From a bacterium (GTDB lineage Bacteria; Desulfobacterota; Desulfocorpusculales; Desulfocorpusculum): a DNA stretch of 64,000 nt. The stretch covers positions 202,044-266,043 of the forward strand of contig JBBFLE010000005.1 in the NCBI GenBank assembly GCA_037481695.1. The letters run 5' to 3'. Numbering within the stretch: position 1 is the stretch's first letter; the number at the start of each line of letters is the position of its first letter. The notes below the pieces were generated by a model that saw nothing but the letters and a program-made list of their open reading frames with translations, did no database searches and was not told the DNA's origin. The translations under genes and the position numbers were made by a program. Shown in pieces: positions 25,748-35,036 of this stretch.

Positions 25748-27214
25748 CTAGATGGGTTCCAGTCCCAGGCTTTGGTATACCCAGTCAATTACCCTTGTGA
25801 CATCCGGTAAAAGGCTTTTGGGCCTCGGCCCCAAGATGTTCTTGAAAAAGATCAGCCGAGCCACTCTTTCCAGCTCTGATCCTTTGCGCAGCACGTGCCC
25901 AACAGGGGGTGGACCGTCCAAGAGAACAAAGTGTTCCTCTGGCACTGGTGGCACGGGAAAGGGCAGAGCTGCTCCTATTCTTCTGGCACCAGCTTCATTT
26001 CCTAGCCATCTGTAAAGACCCGAAGGAAGCTCCTGAGTTACGCGGGCTTTCCATGGATTTCTGTGGAAAAGAAGCACCTGGGCTGCTGGTTGCAGAGTCG
26101 AGTGAGTCCCTTCCAGAAACTGGGGGTCCATCTCTGCGGGGTCTTCTTCCATCCAGGACATCAGATGGAAAAGCTCCAGGGGAGGCAACCCCTGATGCAA
26201 CTGGAGAAGGGTGAGGGTGGGGAAAGCCCCCGTGTACCTGGGATTGCACTCCAGGACCCTGAGGGCCCTTTTGCTTTGATCCAGCAGGAAGTCAAGCCCG
26301 AAGATTCCCCTGTATCCCTCTTGGGCCATGGCCCTTCCCACCTGCTGGGTTATGATCCTGGCTGTTTGCTCCACCCAAGTTTCCCCAGGCAGGTCATACC
26401 CCCACTGGTGTCCGCAAAATCTCCCGAAACCAGTGGGAGGAAGCACCTCTGGAATGTCCACCAGCTGCAATTGCAAGGGGGACACCAAAATCCCCCAAGG
26501 AGTCACACAGCCTTCCATGCTCAAGGATGTTCCCCCTAGAAAAGGAGAGAGCATGACTTGGCGAAAACCATGGCCCCTGTGAGTTCCGTTGCCCCAGGCT
26601 GCTCTTAGCTGAATTATCTCAGAGGGCTCCTTCACCACAAAGCTGGATCTACCTCCGCCCTGGGGGAAGCAGGGAATCTGTACTACCAGGGCTGCACCCC
26701 ACCGATCCATGAGTTGGGAACATCTCTCTGGGCTCAAAAACTCCAGGTCCACACTTTCGAATTCCAAGGCCGGAAGCCCCATGCTCAGGAGCCTCTTTCT
26801 GAACCAAGATTTATGCTCCCAGGGAAGCCTCTTTTCAGGAGGGTTGGCCAAGACGACCCATCCCTTTTGACGGGCCATCTCCTGGATCTGTGCCGTCTGT
26901 CTGTAGAGAACCAGGCGAGTGCCGGCCTTCAGGATTCCCCTGGTTTTCCACGGTTCCTCCTGGCTCAAAAGGGAATAGGTGTCCGAAGGGGGGTCAACAT
27001 GGGGCATAGCCTCCTGGAAACACTCCACCTTTGCCCAGGCTCCAATATCTTCCAGATCAAGGGTCCTGAGACTGCATATTATGTTGTAGCCAGAGGTAAA
27101 CAAGGCCGGACCTGCACGGGGAAAGGCCCTTTCCCCCACGCCCACAAGCCCGCGGATCTTGCGCAGTTTGGCACCCAGTGCTTGTTTCATTTCCGGGAAA
27201 TCCAGGCTGAGCAT
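25748..27214 (-). CDS. ATP-grasp ligase
   Basis: A 488-residue ATP-grasp protein. After an N-terminal domain with VLANPPEKRLPWEHKSWFRK, the ATP-binding region includes AALVVQIPCFPQGGGRSSFVV and SPFLGGTSLSMEGCV. The catalytic segment GIFGLDFLLDQ...LRVLECNPRYTGAFPT has the Glu-Cys-Asn-Pro-Arg metal and phosphate motif of active enzymes. The C-terminal 130 residues are an extra domain also seen in other biotin-carboxylase-like ligases. It starts 3 bp after the last transporter ATPase, so transport and biosynthesis genes share one transcript. A 160 bp gap separates it from the next ligase. The substrate is unknown. Confidence 0.8.
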   Translation of the reverse strand: MLSLDFPEMKQALGAKLRKIRGLVGVGERAFPRAGPALFTSGYNIICSLRTLDLEDIGAWAKVECFQEAMPHVDPPSDTYSLLSQEEPWKTRGILKAGTRLVLYRQTAQIQEMARQKGWVVLANPPEKRLPWEHKSWFRKRLLSMGLPALEFESVDLEFLSPERCSQLMDRWGAALVVQIPCFPQGGGRSSFVVKEPSEIIQLRAAWGNGTHRGHGFRQVMLSPFLGGTSLSMEGCVTPWGILVSPLQLQLVDIPEVLPPTGFGRFCGHQWGYDLPGETWVEQTARIITQQVGRAMAQEGYRGIFGLDFLLDQSKRALRVLECNPRYTGAFPTLTLLQLHQGLPPLELFHLMSWMEEDPAEMDPQFLEGTHSTLQPAAQVLLFHRNPWKARVTQELPSGLYRWLGNEAGARRIGAALPFPVPPVPEEHFVLLDGPPPVGHVLRKGSELERVARLIFFKNILGPRPKSLLPDVTRVIDWVYQSLGLEPI

Positions 27215-27217
27215 GGA

Positions 27218-28207
27218 CTAGCCATAGTGAAGAAAACAGGCCGAATAGTGTTCCTTTTCCACCTCCTGTAGCGGTGCCTCCTGCTCCTGGCAGCGTCCAC
27301 TGCAGCTTGGACATCTGGCATAAAAAGGGCAGCCTGCTTTGTCTGAAGCCGCCAGAGTCTCCACAGGACAGGCAGGGGGTGGGAGTCCCTCCTTGCGGCG
27401 CTGGACCGTTGGCACAGCCTTGAGAAGGGCCTGGGTGTACGGGTGTTTGGGGTTCTGGATGATTGATTCTGCAGGCCCGAACTCCAGTACCTTGCCTTTG
27501 AATATAACGCATATTCGGTCTGAGAGGTATCTGGCCGTGGCCAAATCGTGGGTGATGAAAAGCAGGGTCAGGTTGTGACGTTCCTTGAGATCCAGCAGCA
27601 TGTTCAGGAGCTGTGCCTGGATGGAGGCATCCAGCATGGACACAGGCTCATCTGCAACCACAAAGGTAGGCTCAGGGATCATGGCACGAGCCACTGCCAC
27701 ACGCTGCCTTTGCCCTCCACTGAGCTGATGGGGATATCTGAACAGAAAATCCTCAGCAGGCCGCAATCCTACCTCTTCCAGCATCTGGCCTACTCTTTCC
27801 TCCCGTTGTTTGTGAGTGCCGTATCCCTGGACCAAGAGTGGCTCCACAACAGTTTGGAAGACCGTGAGTTGGGGATTCAAAGACTGGTACGGATCCTGGA
27901 AGATCATCTGAACCCTACGCCTGAACTCCTTGATCTTAGACCCTCCAATGGAGCGCACCTCTGTGCCGTCAAATATAACCTGGCCAGAGGTGGGTTCCTC
28001 CAGGCGCACAAGCAATCTCCCACAGGTGGTCTTACCACTTCCGCTTTCCCCCACCAAGGAGAAGATCTCACCTGGCTGTATCTGGAAAGAGACCCTGTCC
28101 AAGGCCTTGACGTCTACTCCGGCTCTTCTTAGCAAAGATTGACGCCGTCTGTATAGCTTGGTCACATCCTTGAAAATCACCAGGGGCTCGTAACCTGGTC
28201 GGTTCAC
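27218..28207 (-). CDS. Oligopeptide/dipeptide ABC transporter ATPase (OppF/DppF type)
   Basis: Cytoplasmic ATPase of 329 residues that powers import with its OppD-like partner. Walker A GESGSGKTT, signature LSGGQRQRVAVARAM and Walker B VVADEPVSMLD are intact. The C-terminal part has the oligopeptide-transporter tail (NPKHPYTQALLKAVP) and several cysteines (CPFYARCPSCSGRC) where this family often binds an iron-sulfur cluster. The start is taken as the GTG at 28207, which has GAGGAG six bases upstream; an ATG at 28303 would overlap the previous gene by 86 bp. It belongs to the five-gene importer operon. Confidence 0.93.
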   Translation of the reverse strand: MNRPGYEPLVIFKDVTKLYRRRQSLLRRAGVDVKALDRVSFQIQPGEIFSLVGESGSGKTTCGRLLVRLEEPTSGQVIFDGTEVRSIGGSKIKEFRRRVQMIFQDPYQSLNPQLTVFQTVVEPLLVQGYGTHKQREERVGQMLEEVGLRPAEDFLFRYPHQLSGGQRQRVAVARAMIPEPTFVVADEPVSMLDASIQAQLLNMLLDLKERHNLTLLFITHDLATARYLSDRICVIFKGKVLEFGPAESIIQNPKHPYTQALLKAVPTVQRRKEGLPPPACPVETLAASDKAGCPFYARCPSCSGRCQEQEAPLQEVEKEHYSACFLHYG

Positions 28208-28217
28208 TTCCCTCTCC

Positions 28218-29177
28218 TCAAATTCGAATCCTGTGACACAGGGCAAAGTGATCTTTGCGGTACTCTGTCCATTGAGGCCTCTCAGGAGCACAGATTTCTC
28301 CATTCTCAGGGCATCTGGGACAGAACCTACAACCTTGGGGAGGATCCAGAAGATTGGGGGGCTCCCCAGGAATGGGCTCCAGTCTCTTCCTGGGGCCTTG
28401 GATCTGGGGATAAGACCTCATCAAACCTTGGGTATAGGGATGAAGAGGACGTTCCAGGACCTCATCCGTGGGCCCGAACTCCACTATCTGTCCGGCATAC
28501 ATCACTCCCATCCGGTCGCATGAGCGTGCGATGACCGAGATGTCGTGGGATATGTACAGAATGGAAAGGCCCATGTCAACTTGCAGCCGCCTTAGCTGTC
28601 CTAGAATCTGGTCCGCCACCATCACATCCAATGCTGTGGTAGGCTCGTCGGCGATGAGGATGGAAGGGTGGCAGGACAAGGCCATGGCTATGACCGCTCT
28701 TTGTCGCATTCCTCCGCTGAACTGATGTGGATAGTCTTTCATTCGGGCAGGATCCAGCCCTACCATGGCACAAAGCTCTTCCAGTCTCTTGAGAGCCTCC
28801 TGCTCTGTTATCTGACCGTCATGGATTCGTATTGCCTCCAGGATCTGTTCTCCCACTCTGTGCACAGGATTCAAGGCATTCATGGCAGCCTGGAAGACCA
28901 TGGCTACTTTCTTCCATCTAAGAGCTCTCATGGTCTCTGGGTCCAGGGAAAACAGATCCCTGCCTTCCAGAAGAATCCTTCCTCCCAGGATCTTAGCATT
29001 GGGTGCCAGAAGCCCCAATATTGCCATGGCCACTGTGGTCTTGCCGCAGCCTGACTCCCCCACAAGCCCCAAGGCTTCGCCGGATCTAAGCTCCAGGAAA
29101 ACCTTCTCCAGGGCTTTTACGGAGCCTCTTGCAGTCAGATAGTGTACGGTGAGCTCTTGGATCTCAAGTGGTTTCAT
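28218..29177 (-). CDS. Oligopeptide/dipeptide ABC transporter ATPase (OppD/DppD type)
   Basis: First ATPase of the importer, 319 residues. Walker A GESGCGKTT, signature FSGGMRQRAVIAMAL, Walker B ILIADEPTTALD and the H-loop ISHD are present, followed by the LHPYTQGLMRSYP element of the Opp/Dpp tail and a four-cysteine patch (CRFCPRCPENGEIC). The ATG overlaps the permease stop (ATGA). Together with the OppF-like protein it forms an asymmetric ATPase pair. Confidence 0.94.
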   Translation of the reverse strand: MKPLEIQELTVHYLTARGSVKALEKVFLELRSGEALGLVGESGCGKTTVAMAILGLLAPNAKILGGRILLEGRDLFSLDPETMRALRWKKVAMVFQAAMNALNPVHRVGEQILEAIRIHDGQITEQEALKRLEELCAMVGLDPARMKDYPHQFSGGMRQRAVIAMALSCHPSILIADEPTTALDVMVADQILGQLRRLQVDMGLSILYISHDISVIARSCDRMGVMYAGQIVEFGPTDEVLERPLHPYTQGLMRSYPQIQGPRKRLEPIPGEPPNLLDPPQGCRFCPRCPENGEICAPERPQWTEYRKDHFALCHRIRI

Positions 29178-30127
29178 TGCTCCAGGACCTCCTTGCGGAG
29201 CCTGGGATTGAGCACTTCATCCATGGCCCGGCCCACCAGGTAGAAGGATAGGGTTATGAGGGATATGCATATGCCAGGGGGTAGAAGCCAGTAAGGAGCC
29301 CGAAACATATGGCCGGTCTTCCAGATCCACTGAAGCATCATGCCCCAGGACACAGTGGATGGATCTCCGAAACCCAAGAAAGACAAGGCTGCCTCGATCA
29401 ATATGGCAGAAGTAACCCCAAAGGTCATGTATAGAAAAGAAAGAGGCAATACATTGGGCAGGATGTGACGCAAGAGGATCCTGCGGTGAGAGGCCCCTGC
29501 CACCTTTGCTGCCTCAACGTACGGCCTTACCTTCAGGGAAAGGGTCTGGGATCTGATGACCCTGGAAACCCCTGCCCATTTGAGTAACCCGATTATGATG
29601 ACCAGGTTCCAAACCGAAAGCTGTCCCAAGACCGAGGAGAGGATCAATATGACCAGCAGCCCAGGAAGAACCATCACGATATCCGCCAGACGCATCAGGA
29701 GAGTATCCACGGCTCTACCGAAGTAACCTGCCACCATTCCCACCAGCGTGCCTATGGCCACGGCCATGAAAGCAGCAGAGACACCTATGAGAAATGCCAC
29801 CCTGGCGCCCGTGAGAAGCTGTGAGAGAATATCCCTTCCCATGAAATCCGTTCCGAGCCAGTGCCTTGCAGTGGGACCTACAGATCTGTCGATTTCTGGG
29901 TCCACTCCGCTCATGGGATGGTACATGGGATCTATCATGGGGGGCACAAAACTGAGCAAGGCCATCAAAGCGAACATGCCCAGAAGACCCAGCCCTATCA
30001 AGCCCATGGGATTTCTTCTGTAAATCTCCCAGTTTTCACCCAGATGGCGAAGCCAGTGAAGGCCCGGTTTGTGATATTCGCGGTGCGATTTCCCCCCCTT
30101 AGGGGATGCAGTTGAAGGACTGCTCAT
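29174..30127 (-). CDS. Oligopeptide/dipeptide ABC transporter permease (OppC/DppC type)
   Basis: Inner-membrane permease of 317 residues. An N-terminal cytoplasmic tail leads to a first helix (MGLIGLGLLGMFALMALLSF), then LGTDFMGRDILSQLLTGARVAFLIG, the DppC-type motif, and the EAA loop around EAAKVAGASHRRILLRHILPNV that docks on the ATPases. GAGGTGAT precedes its ATG. It lies between the B-type permease and the D-type ATPase, in the standard order. Confidence 0.94.
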   Translation of the reverse strand: MSSPSTASPKGGKSHREYHKPGLHWLRHLGENWEIYRRNPMGLIGLGLLGMFALMALLSFVPPMIDPMYHPMSGVDPEIDRSVGPTARHWLGTDFMGRDILSQLLTGARVAFLIGVSAAFMAVAIGTLVGMVAGYFGRAVDTLLMRLADIVMVLPGLLVILILSSVLGQLSVWNLVIIIGLLKWAGVSRVIRSQTLSLKVRPYVEAAKVAGASHRRILLRHILPNVLPLSFLYMTFGVTSAILIEAALSFLGFGDPSTVSWGMMLQWIWKTGHMFRAPYWLLPPGICISLITLSFYLVGRAMDEVLNPRLRKEVLEQ

Positions 30128-30142
30128 GTTTCCAGAATCACC

Positions 30143-31120
30143 TCAATATCTGATCCTTGGGTCCAGATAAGCGTAGATAATGTCCACCAATAGATTGGAA
30201 ACCAGCACAAAAGCGGCTATGAGTAAGAAGGCTGCCTGGGCCAGGGGATAGTCTCCCTGGGCCACAGAGGAAACCAGCTCTCTTCCCAGCCCTGGCCAGG
30301 AAAATATGGTTTCCGTCAAAGCCCCACCATTTATGGAAAAAGCCAGGCTCAAACCCAGACTGGTCACAACCGGCAGGGAGGCATTGGGGGCTGCATGGCG
30401 GTTGCGTATCAGCTTTTCTGGGAGCCCCTTGGCCCTGGCTGTCAGAATATAGTCCTCCCGCAGGGTCTCCAGCATGGTGCTTCTCATGACCAGGGTGTAG
30501 CCTCCGAAATGGGTCAAGAACAAGACACCCATGGGCAAGGCCATGTGGTGGAGCACATCCAGGGTCTTACGTACAAGGCCTGAGTCAGGATCCAACCAAA
30601 CTTCTGGTGAGACTATTCCGTTTAGAGGGAACCATCCCAGCTGGTAACCGAAAACCCAGATCATAAGCAGAGCCAGCCATGGCAAGAAAAAGGTGTGTGT
30701 CAGGAGTCCCAGGAAGCTCATTCCCGTGTCCAGAAGAGTCCCTCTTTTCCATGCCAGTATTTTACCCAGTGATATGCCTGCCATGGCATACAGCACGGTC
30801 ACGGTGGTGAACAAAAGGGCAGTCTTGGGGAGTCTGTCTGCAAGGATCTCCACCACGGGTTGGCGGTAGTGGAAAGATGTGCCGAACTCTCCTCTGATGA
30901 AATTCCAAAGATACAGTAGAAACTGCCTATGAAGAGGTTGATCCAAACCGAACTGAACCTTGAGGATTTCTACTTCCTCTTCAGTCATCAAGGGATCCGC
31001 TATGGTGGAAAGGGGGTCTCCAGGAGCCATGCGGAAAAGCACAAAAAGCAGGGTCAGGATGATGAAAAAAGTAAGCAGTATCTGCCAGGAGCGCACTATG
31101 AGAAACTTGCGAAGATTCAT
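30143..31120 (-). CDS. Oligopeptide/dipeptide ABC transporter permease (OppB/DppB type)
   Basis: Permease of 325 residues with the classic N-terminus (FVLFRMAPGDPLS), a periplasmic segment with FGLDQPLHRQFLLYLWNFI and RGEFGTSFHYRQPV, and the EAA-type loop YILTARAKGLPEKLIRNRHAAPN. The last helix ends in DIIYAYLDPRIRY, as is typical of the B subunit. A GGGGGG-rich ribosome-binding region precedes the start. It pairs with the OppC-like protein to form the channel. Confidence 0.94.
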   Translation of the reverse strand: MNLRKFLIVRSWQILLTFFIILTLLFVLFRMAPGDPLSTIADPLMTEEEVEILKVQFGLDQPLHRQFLLYLWNFIRGEFGTSFHYRQPVVEILADRLPKTALLFTTVTVLYAMAGISLGKILAWKRGTLLDTGMSFLGLLTHTFFLPWLALLMIWVFGYQLGWFPLNGIVSPEVWLDPDSGLVRKTLDVLHHMALPMGVLFLTHFGGYTLVMRSTMLETLREDYILTARAKGLPEKLIRNRHAAPNASLPVVTSLGLSLAFSINGGALTETIFSWPGLGRELVSSVAQGDYPLAQAAFLLIAAFVLVSNLLVDIIYAYLDPRIRY

Positions 31121-31148
31121 CCAGTCCCAATTCCCCCCTTTTTTGCTC

Positions 31149-32948
31149 TCACTTCTTGTTGGGCTTAACCTTCAAGAACGTCCACAGATTGCCTATGCCA
31201 CCTGGCATTTCCACCCACCCTGTGAACTTGTCCACTCGTACGGCCTCCAGGTTCATGGGCACATAAAGGGGTAAATAAGGCAGATCCTGCATGAGGATTT
31301 TTTGAAGCTCCATGATCATATCGCGCCTTTTCTCCAGGTCCATGGTTTCAGCTTGCAGGTCTGCCAGCCTGTCGAACTCTGGGTTTCTGTAACCGCAAGA
31401 ATTCTTTCCTCCTGGTACATCGGCCTTGGAATGGAAAAAAGATCGCAAATAATCTGGATCATGTCCCAAAGCTCCCCAACCCGACACAAACATGTCAAAG
31501 TCCCTGTCAGATTCCACTTTTTTGGTCAGGGCCGCAAAGGCCATGGGCCGCCAATTTACAGGAACTCCGAAATCCCTCAACCATTGCTGTATGAGGTTTC
31601 CTGTCTGGGCTCTGTGGGCATCATAATCTGCCGGGGGTGTCAGAAGATTCAATGGCGGCACGGGCTGGCCATCGGGGAGCCTGAGTCCACTTCCCTGAAC
31701 AGAGAACTGTCCTGGAAAATTTCCCCCAACGGGCTCCACCTGCCAGGTATAGCCGGCCTCTTTAAGAAGGCCCTTGGCCTTCTCCACCCGTTGCTTCCAA
31801 CTCAAGCCTTCTCCATAGGTGGGAGGCTTTTGAAGGCAAAACTGTACGTTGTCCGGCTGTATCAGGGTGTCCAATTTGCAGCCCTGGTCATGCAGGATTC
31901 TCTGAACCACGAAGTCCTTGTCCACAAGGAAGGCCACCGCACGCCTGAAAGACAAATCGGACATGGGGGCTTTGCGCAGGTTGAAACCCAGGTAACGATA
32001 ACCGCTTTTCAAGGCCGAAAACATGCGTATGTTGGGATTGGATTTCAAATCCTCCAGATATCCGGATTCTATACCCCACCAGAGGTAGTCTATATCACCC
32101 TTTTTCAAAGCCAAAACAGCCGTGTCGTTGTTGGCGTAAATCTTGAATATTATTCCATCCACAAAAGGGCCCACATCCTGTCCTGCTATCTGCTTCTTGA
32201 GTCCGAAGAACCTCCCGTTTCGCGCCAGGTGTATGTAAGCCCCCTTTTGCCATTGTTGCAGCACAAAAGGGCCCAGGCTCTCGGGCTTGGTAACAGGGTG
32301 GGTAGTCAAGAATTCCAAGGGCTTGGCTAGAGCCAGGCGATAGGCCTCCTCTGGAGACTTGCCAGAGGCTTCCTGGGCCTTGAGACTCTCTTGGAGCAAT
32401 TGCTCCGCTTTGTCAAAGAGGGGTTTCCAACGTTTCTTTTGAATCACTATGGAGGTCAGGGTCCTTTCCCACAAGATGGCCATGGGTCTTTGTAGAACCA
32501 AGCGCACTGTCCTGGGATCAGGGGTTTCCACCCTCTCCACAAAATTCCAGTTGTTCCAATAGGCTGGAATTCTAAACTTACGAATGACATCTGCGGTGAA
32601 GGCCACATCCTCTGATGTAAAAGGTGTACCGTCGTCCCATTGTGCATCCCTGAGACGGAAGGTGACGGTCTTGGCTTCAGGGTCCCAAACCGCTTTCTCC
32701 GAAGCAAGCCACGGGATCAACTCCTGACCTGAAGGCTCTCGATAGTAGAGCCTTTGATAGGAAAACAACAAGACTTTGGAAGCCCAGATGTCTTTGGCTC
32801 CCAAGATGTTGAGCGTCTTGGGCTCTTCCATGAGTCCCACTTTGAGCAACCCTCCCTCAGCCGCCCAGGCTGAGCCTGGAGAGCAAATGGCCACAATCAT
32901 CAATAAAACCCACGGAAAAGCCCGATTAAAAGCGAGTATGCTCCTCAT
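31149..32948 (-). CDS. ABC transporter substrate-binding protein, family 5 (oligopeptide type)
   Basis: Periplasmic binding protein of 599 residues. The signal peptide runs to about AWAAEGG. The mature part has the SBP_bac_5 features: LRDAQWDDGTPFTSEDVAFT near residue 105, RLVLQRPMAILW, and AVAFLVDKDFVV. It would bind peptides or peptide-like compounds and deliver them to the permeases. Its ATG overlaps the GshB-like gene stop (ATGA), so importer and ligase genes are coupled. The link suggests that the imported molecule is a substrate for, or a product of, the surrounding enzymes; nickel and other ligands are also known for this family. Confidence 0.93.
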   Translation of the reverse strand: MRSILAFNRAFPWVLLMIVAICSPGSAWAAEGGLLKVGLMEEPKTLNILGAKDIWASKVLLFSYQRLYYREPSGQELIPWLASEKAVWDPEAKTVTFRLRDAQWDDGTPFTSEDVAFTADVIRKFRIPAYWNNWNFVERVETPDPRTVRLVLQRPMAILWERTLTSIVIQKKRWKPLFDKAEQLLQESLKAQEASGKSPEEAYRLALAKPLEFLTTHPVTKPESLGPFVLQQWQKGAYIHLARNGRFFGLKKQIAGQDVGPFVDGIIFKIYANNDTAVLALKKGDIDYLWWGIESGYLEDLKSNPNIRMFSALKSGYRYLGFNLRKAPMSDLSFRRAVAFLVDKDFVVQRILHDQGCKLDTLIQPDNVQFCLQKPPTYGEGLSWKQRVEKAKGLLKEAGYTWQVEPVGGNFPGQFSVQGSGLRLPDGQPVPPLNLLTPPADYDAHRAQTGNLIQQWLRDFGVPVNWRPMAFAALTKKVESDRDFDMFVSGWGALGHDPDYLRSFFHSKADVPGGKNSCGYRNPEFDRLADLQAETMDLEKRRDMIMELQKILMQDLPYLPLYVPMNLEAVRVDKFTGWVEMPGGIGNLWTFLKVKPNKK

Positions 32949-33967
32949 CTAATTTGCCCCTTTTGCTTATGGAATATGGTGGAGCCCTTTCTTCGGAATA
33001 CCTCCTCCTCCACGAAATCTATTACTTTTTTCTCGGCCTGGATACCGTACAATCGGTCCAGATATGCTATGCCGCCTGGACTGATGGAGTTGATTTCTAT
33101 CAGTTTATCACCTATGACGTCTATGGCAACAAAGTAAAGCCCATCTTGAATCAGCCTCTCCCTAACTCTGTTACAGATGTGCAGATCCGAGGCTGTAAGA
33201 GTATGAGGTTCTGCTCTGGCTCCAGCAAAGAGGTTTGTGCGGAACTCCCCCGGACACGGAATACGGCGCATGGCCCCCAAAACCTCTCCGTTGAGCATCA
33301 TGATCCTGACATCACCGCCTCTAACCTCTTCCAAGAACTCCTGCACGATGACCGGATTCCTGTCTTCATACTTCTTGGTGCTGTCCACGTAGAAATTGAG
33401 AAGAGAATTGAGATTTTCAGGGTCTTTATTGCTGAGTTTTATTACTCCAGTTCCTCTAAATCCTATGGTGGGCTTCATGATTACATCACCACCAAACTCG
33501 TCTATGATTTTCCTAAGACGGGCAGGATCCCTGGAAACATGTGTTTCTGGAATGATGTCAGGAAAATTCAAAGTGTATAACTTACTTGATGCCTTTATCT
33601 GCCCCTGGATGTCGTTTATGATAAAAACATCGTCTTTTACAAACTGAAGAAAATCTATGGTCCTAAAGTTGACAGGTGGATTTTTCCTCAGAAAAAGAGC
33701 GTCAAGCTCTGTTATATCTTCGAAGACTCTCTTTTCTTGCATAACGTCCTGAATAAAGATTCTCCAGGTCTCTTGCCTGGAAAGACCCGGGGGGGCTGTG
33801 AGCTCCTTCATGCGGGCCCTGATTCTATTGCTCTTTATGTACAGATCGTGGGGCTCTAGAAAATGGATTTCATGTCCCCTTTGCACACACTCGTACATCA
33901 AGTGGGCCGTGGTGTCTTTGAGGGGATCCAGTTCCTCCAACGGATCCATGAGAAAAGCTATGCGCAC
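32945..33967 (-). CDS. Glutathione-synthetase-like (GshB-type) ATP-grasp ligase
   Basis: ATP-grasp ligase of 340 residues closest in pattern to bacterial glutathione synthetase. It begins with a GshB-like AFLMDPLEELDPLKDTT, has LDALFLRKNPPVNF and VFIINDIQGQIKASSKLYTL, then GGDVIMKPTIGFRGTGVIKL for ATP binding, VRGGDVRIMMLNGEVLGAMRR, and the catalytic IDVIGDKLIEINSISPGG. GshB joins gamma-glutamylcysteine to glycine, but no gamma-glutamylcysteine synthetase gene is nearby. Within this region it may join other substrates. The GTG at 33967 is chosen because AGAGG lies seven bases upstream and the protein then starts at the family N-terminus; a TTG at 33973 is also possible. Confidence 0.85.
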   Translation of the reverse strand: MRIAFLMDPLEELDPLKDTTAHLMYECVQRGHEIHFLEPHDLYIKSNRIRARMKELTAPPGLSRQETWRIFIQDVMQEKRVFEDITELDALFLRKNPPVNFRTIDFLQFVKDDVFIINDIQGQIKASSKLYTLNFPDIIPETHVSRDPARLRKIIDEFGGDVIMKPTIGFRGTGVIKLSNKDPENLNSLLNFYVDSTKKYEDRNPVIVQEFLEEVRGGDVRIMMLNGEVLGAMRRIPCPGEFRTNLFAGARAEPHTLTASDLHICNRVRERLIQDGLYFVAIDVIGDKLIEINSISPGGIAYLDRLYGIQAEKKVIDFVEEEVFRRKGSTIFHKQKGQIR

Positions 33968-33991
33968 TTCCAAACCTCTGGTTTCGAGATA

Positions 33992-34051
33992 TTAGCCATC
34001 ATGATCCATATAAAGCTGGCCATGAGAGCCATGATACGCCTTAGCTGGCAT
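33992..34051 (-). CDS. Possible 19-codon His-rich reading frame in the gap before the GshB-like gene
   Basis: A very short frame, MPAKAYHGSHGQLYMDHDG, starts at an ATG with only a weak purine stretch upstream and ends 24 bp before the GshB-like start. Four of 19 residues are His. It could be a leader peptide or a chance frame. Confidence 0.12.
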   Translation of the reverse strand: MPAKAYHGSHGQLYMDHDG

Positions 34052-34145
34052 GGTTGTCTCGGAAAATCAGATGATCCTTACTCTTATCCTCCAGCAAAAG
34101 ATCAATTAAAACAAGTTACTTGAGGGCTTGGAGCCTGAGGCTCCA

Positions 34146-35036
34146 TCAAGCCCAAGAAGAGTTCTGAGAAGCTCTTTTCACTGCAGCCTTGATTATCTCA
34201 GAGGCCACATCAACACCTGTGACCCGCTCAAGCTCTCTGAAGCCCGGGGTGGTGTTCACCTCCAGCACCAATGGCCCCCTCGGGCCTTCCAGCATGTCCA
34301 CGCCTGCCACGCTTAATTCCAATACCCGGGCTGCCATCACGGCCATCTCCAGCCAATTCAAGGGAGGCTCCCACACGATGCCCCTGCCTCGTAGATGCAC
34401 GTTGGATCTAAACTCGCCCTTCCTGGGCACTCTTCGCATGCAGGCCACCACTTTCCCCTCCACAACCACCACGCGCACATCCCCGAGAGAGGCCTGGGGC
34501 AGGAATTCCTGTAGCAACACTGCCTGGATGGGGTATGGGGGGTGGAGTGCAACATACCTGGCGAAATCCTGATCCTGAATCCTCTCCACCGCGGTACCTT
34601 GCCTTCCCCTGAGGCCTTTGGCCACCAAAGGAAATCCTCCCAGAGCTTCCACTGCATCAGGTATCTGAGCCGGATCCTGGATCATCACACTCCTGGGCAC
34701 CGGGATCTTGTGAGACTCCAGTTTCCTCAAAGACAGGAACTTGTCCCTTGCCACCACCAAGGCCCTAAAACTGTTTAGACAGGGGATGCCTTGCTGTTCA
34801 AGGTGGAAAAGCGCAGCCAGCTCGTGGTCCTCCATGGTAGAGCCTATGCGAGGCACCAGCACATCAAAGGCCTTTTCCATGGCCTGCCCCGTTCCAATTC
34901 GGGGCACAACAGAGCGAGGATGAAGCAAGAAGCTTTCATGTCCCATGGCTTGGGCACTTTCCATGAGCCTGCGGTTGGGATGATATCTTCTATCCCTGGT
35001 GCTCAGGATGGCCACTCGTACTTTTTTCCCCTTCAC
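34146..35036 (-). CDS. RimK-like ATP-grasp ligase
   Basis: A 296-residue ATP-grasp enzyme of the RimK family, which adds glutamate or other amino acids to a carboxyl terminus or a small acceptor (ribosomal protein S6, LysW, F420, methanopterin and others). The signs are VLVPRIGSTMEDHELAALFHLE, RDKFLSLRKLESHKIPVPRS, FPLVAKGLRGRQGTAVERI, KVVACMRRVPRKGEFRSNVH and VAGVDMLEGPRGPLVLEVNTTPGF, with the metal-binding Glu and Asn in place. The GTG start overlaps the radical SAM stop (GTGA). In RimK-like systems the acceptor is often encoded close by, so the small proteins of this region deserve a look. Confidence 0.88.
   Translation of the reverse strand: MKGKKVRVAILSTRDRRYHPNRRLMESAQAMGHESFLLHPRSVVPRIGTGQAMEKAFDVLVPRIGSTMEDHELAALFHLEQQGIPCLNSFRALVVARDKFLSLRKLESHKIPVPRSVMIQDPAQIPDAVEALGGFPLVAKGLRGRQGTAVERIQDQDFARYVALHPPYPIQAVLLQEFLPQASLGDVRVVVVEGKVVACMRRVPRKGEFRSNVHLRGRGIVWEPPLNWLEMAVMAARVLELSVAGVDMLEGPRGPLVLEVNTTPGFRELERVTGVDVASEIIKAAVKRASQNSSWA

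Noticed and set aside
31302..32330. A 342-codon plus-strand open frame opposite the substrate-binding protein gene
   Set aside because: It mirrors codons of the family 5 binding protein, has no ribosome site and no recognisable domain.
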